DNA of 64,000 nt, taken from Planctomyces sp. SH-PL62 (GTDB lineage: Bacteria > Planctomycetota > Planctomycetia > Isosphaerales > Isosphaeraceae). Shown here one piece after another: positions 61,905 through 64,000 of this stretch (the stretch's first letter is position 1; each line of letters begins with the position of its first letter). The translations under genes and the position numbers were made by a program. The stretch is from NCBI RefSeq assembly GCF_001610895.1, contig NZ_CP011273.1:5022001-5086000 (forward strand). Direction: 5' to 3'. The notes beneath the pieces are model-generated. The model was not told where the DNA came from. It saw nothing but the letters and a program-made list of their open reading frames with translations, and did not search any database.

Positions 61905-63734
61905 ATGCGCCCGATCGGCCGACCGACGCTTGGAACCCTCGTCGTCCTGATGACGACGACCCTCGGCATCCCCGCCCACGGCGACGACGGCGAGGCGGCC
62001 CCGCATCGCTCGCCGGTCGCGCTCGCCCTCTCCGCGGACGGGACGCGGCTCCTGACCGCGAACCAGACGGCGGGGACCGTCAGCCTGATCGACACGGCCT
62101 CGCGGACGGTGCTCGACGAGACGGTCGTCGGCGACAAGCCGGCGGGGGTGGCCTTCGCCCCCGACGGCCGCCGGGCGATCGTCGCCAACTGGTACGGCTA
62201 TGACCTCGCCGTGCTGGAGATCGACGGCGACAAGCTCCGCGTCGCCAGCCGGATCGAGGTGGGCCCCGAACCCCGAGGTACGGCGATCGCCGCCGACGGC
62301 AAGACCGCCTACGTCGCCGTCGGCGTCGCCGACGAGGTCGCCCGCGTCGACCTGGACGCCCTCCAGGTCACCGGCCGGGTCGGCGTCGGTCGGGAGCCGC
62401 GCGGCCTGGCCCTCTCGCCCGACGGCAAGACCCTCGTGGTCGGCAACGCGCGGTCTCAGAACGTGTCGGTGATCGACGTCGACGGCTTCCAGGTGGCGAA
62501 GACCGTCGCCATCGAGGGGGAGAACCTGAGACAGCTCTCGATCGCGGCCGACGGCCGGTACGCCTACCTCGCCAACATGAAAGACCGCCAGTTCGCCACG
62601 ACTCGCAACAACATCGACCAGGGCTGGGTCGTCGGCCAGCGACTGACCCGCATCGACCTGAAAGAGCCCGAGCCCTACGCGACGATCTCGCTCGACGTGC
62701 GGGGCAAGGCCGCCGCCGACGCGCACGGCGTCGCCATCAGCCCGGACGGCGCCTTGCTGGTCGTCGGCCTCGGCGGGACGCATGAAATCATGATCTTCCG
62801 GGCCGCGCCGAAACGCCTCCCCTGGCGCATCGACGGCTCCCGCGACCTGATCCAGGCCGAATTGCAGAACGACGAGGGGGGCCGCTTTCGGCGCGTCGCC
62901 CTCGGCGGACGGCCGACCGAGCTGGCGTTCGCACCCGACGCGAGGACCCTCTACGTCGCAAACTACCTGGACGACTCCGTCCAGGTCGTCGACGCCGAAA
63001 CCGCGACCCTGGTCGCGACGATCCCCCTGGGGTCCCCCTCGACCCTCTCGCTGGCCCGTCGCGGCGAGATCCTCTTTCACGACGCGACCCGCTCCTTCAA
63101 CCAGTGGTACAGCTGCAACACCTGCCACAGCGACGGCCACACCAACGGCCTCCACTTCGACACCCTCAACGACGGCCGTCAGGATCTCCGCAACACCCAC
63201 GAACGCAGCCGCAAGAAATCCCCGACCCTCCGGCGCGTGACCCACACCGCCCCCTGGACCTGGCACGGCTGGCAGACGAGCCTCGAACACGCCACGTCCG
63301 AATCGTTCACCAAGAGCATGCAGGGGACGATGCCGACCGACGAGGAAGCCCGCGCGGTCGTCGCCTATCTCGAGACCCTCGACTTCCCTCGGAACCCCTA
63401 CACCCGCCCGGACGGCTCTCTCACCCCCGAGGCCGAGCGCGGGAAGGCCGTCTTCAAGTCCGCGAAGGCCGCCTGCAACACCTGCCACCGGGGGCCCGAG
63501 TTCACCGACGGCAAGATCCACGTCGTCGGCCTTGAAGAGCCCGATGACGCCTACGAGGGCTACAACCCGCCCTCGCTGCGAGGGGCTTACGACAAGTATC
63601 CCTACCTGCACGACGCCCGCTCGCCGACCCTTCACGACGCCCTCACCGGCCCCCACAGTCCCGAGATGGTCGGCGGCGAGAGCCTGAGCGAGCAGGAACT
63701 CTCCGACCTGATCGCCTTCGTCAAGAGCCTCTGA
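61905..63734 (+). CDS. Secreted beta-propeller fused to a diheme cytochrome c domain
   Basis: A 609-residue exported protein. After a signal (LGTLVVLMTTTLGIPAHG), residues 35-370 form a YncE-like propeller of about seven repeats, each with a pattern such as ALSPDGKTLVVGNARSQNVSVID and AFAPDARTLYVANYLDDSV. Residues about 385-609 carry two heme sites, YSCNTCHSDGH near residue 403 and ACNTCHRGPEF near 523, with distal His/Met candidates, as in MauG/cytochrome c peroxidase-like proteins. A periplasmic electron-transfer or peroxidase role is likely. Such fusions are frequent in planctomycetes. The argS gene precedes it by 37 bases. Confidence 0.82.
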   Translation: MRPIGRPTLGTLVVLMTTTLGIPAHGDDGEAAPHRSPVALALSADGTRLLTANQTAGTVSLIDTASRTVLDETVVGDKPAGVAFAPDGRRAIVANWYGYDLAVLEIDGDKLRVASRIEVGPEPRGTAIAADGKTAYVAVGVADEVARVDLDALQVTGRVGVGREPRGLALSPDGKTLVVGNARSQNVSVIDVDGFQVAKTVAIEGENLRQLSIAADGRYAYLANMKDRQFATTRNNIDQGWVVGQRLTRIDLKEPEPYATISLDVRGKAAADAHGVAISPDGALLVVGLGGTHEIMIFRAAPKRLPWRIDGSRDLIQAELQNDEGGRFRRVALGGRPTELAFAPDARTLYVANYLDDSVQVVDAETATLVATIPLGSPSTLSLARRGEILFHDATRSFNQWYSCNTCHSDGHTNGLHFDTLNDGRQDLRNTHERSRKKSPTLRRVTHTAPWTWHGWQTSLEHATSESFTKSMQGTMPTDEEARAVVAYLETLDFPRNPYTRPDGSLTPEAERGKAVFKSAKAACNTCHRGPEFTDGKIHVVGLEEPDDAYEGYNPPSLRGAYDKYPYLHDARSPTLHDALTGPHSPEMVGGESLSEQELSDLIAFVKSL

Positions 63735-63750
63735 CGCGGTCGGTGCGCCG

Positions 63751-63779
63751 TTGCCTTCCGGTCGGCGGCGCATCAGAAT
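63751..63779 (+). promoter_or_regulatory. Candidate promoter of eutB
   Basis: TTGCCT (63751-63756), 17 bases, CAGAAT (63774-63779). It would give a leader of about 50 bases. The match is moderate. Confidence 0.35.
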
Positions 63780-63838
63780 AAGCCCTCCTCTCACGCGGAC
63801 GACGGATCCGACAGGCCGCAGAACCCGGGGTGGGCCCC

Positions 63839-64000
63839 TTGAACCTGACCACGACGCTCCGGGGCGAGCGCTTCGCGTTCGGCGACCTCGCCGAAGTGCT
63901 CGCGAAGGCCAACGAGGAGAAGTCCGGCGACCAGCTCGCCGGCCTGGCCGCGCGCACCGAGCGCGAGCGCGTCGCCGCCAAGATCGTCCTCGCCGAGATC
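63839..64000 (+). CDS. eutB: Ethanolamine ammonia-lyase large subunit, N-terminal part (cut by window edge)
   Basis: Only the first 54 residues are in the window. The sequence TTTLRGERFAFGDLAEVLAKA and the following SGDQLAGLAARTERERVAAK match the N-terminus of EutB, the B12-dependent enzyme that splits ethanolamine into acetaldehyde and ammonia. The start may be the TTG at 63839 or the in-frame GTG at 63830; neither has a clear ribosome site. Whether eutC follows cannot be seen. Confidence 0.75.
   Translation, partial: MNLTTTLRGERFAFGDLAEVLAKANEEKSGDQLAGLAARTERERVAAKIVLAEI

Noticed and set aside
1-64000. CRISPR array, transposase or phage genes
   Set aside because: No repeat-spacer pattern, transposase motif, integrase or attachment site was seen on either strand.

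Overview
The window is high-GC bacterial DNA with short intergenic gaps and mostly single genes or small operons. It looks like a planctomycete, most likely of the Isosphaeraceae (Singulisphaera/Paludisphaera-like). Supporting signs are a DUF1559 pseudopilin-like protein with an H-X9-DG motif, a secreted DUF1080 protein, an MfnB-type enzyme of the planctomycete/methylotroph C1 gene set, a beta-propeller/diheme protein and many GTG/TTG starts. The lineage is an inference; no rRNA is present. No mobile element, prophage or CRISPR array was found.

Layout: 0-7 kb has hisE, a polysaccharide flippase with a GT4 glycosyltransferase, a membrane-anchored tyrosine phosphatase, a LPS-kinase-like protein and a small lipoprotein. 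7.5-16.5 kb holds a DHH phosphoesterase, a DUF1559 protein, lipB-lipA, leuC-leuD and, on the other strand, cydAB. 16.7-19.8 kb is a sulfate assimilation cluster (APS reductase, Rrf2 regulator, fused ATP sulfurylase/APS kinase). 19.8-29.7 kb is mostly minus strand: Dabb protein, mtnA with a coupled acidic protein, alanine dehydrogenase, then an XPB helicase with its helicase-associated partner and a small protein between them.

29.8-34.2 kb is the most striking region. A sigma70-like promoter is followed by a well-formed SAM-I (S-box) riboswitch and then threonine-synthase-like PLP enzyme, ThiS/MoaD-like sulfur carrier, ThiF/MoeB-like E1 enzyme and cysteine desulfurase, all on one strand. A SAM sensor on a sulfur-carrier operon suggests a protein-thiocarboxylate route to homocysteine/methionine that uses a threonine-synthase-fold enzyme. 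This function is an inference.

34.3-51.4 kb carries a GT2 glycosyltransferase, gapA-pgk, lipoproteins, a DnaQ-like exonuclease fused to a WYL domain, an MfnB homologue, an ALDH7 dehydrogenase, an SGNH hydrolase, YjbQ, an SbtA-type bicarbonate transporter with an unusual secreted N-terminal domain, and a GT4 / double-kinase / metalloprotease group. 51.4-64 kb carries phhB, panB, a GT39 gene broken at a 9-base homopolymer, a CBS protein, malQ, an alpha/beta hydrolase, tRNA-Glu(CUC) with its own promoter and terminator, a DUF2325 gene broken at a C-run, rsfS, argS, a propeller/cytochrome protein and the start of eutB at the window edge.
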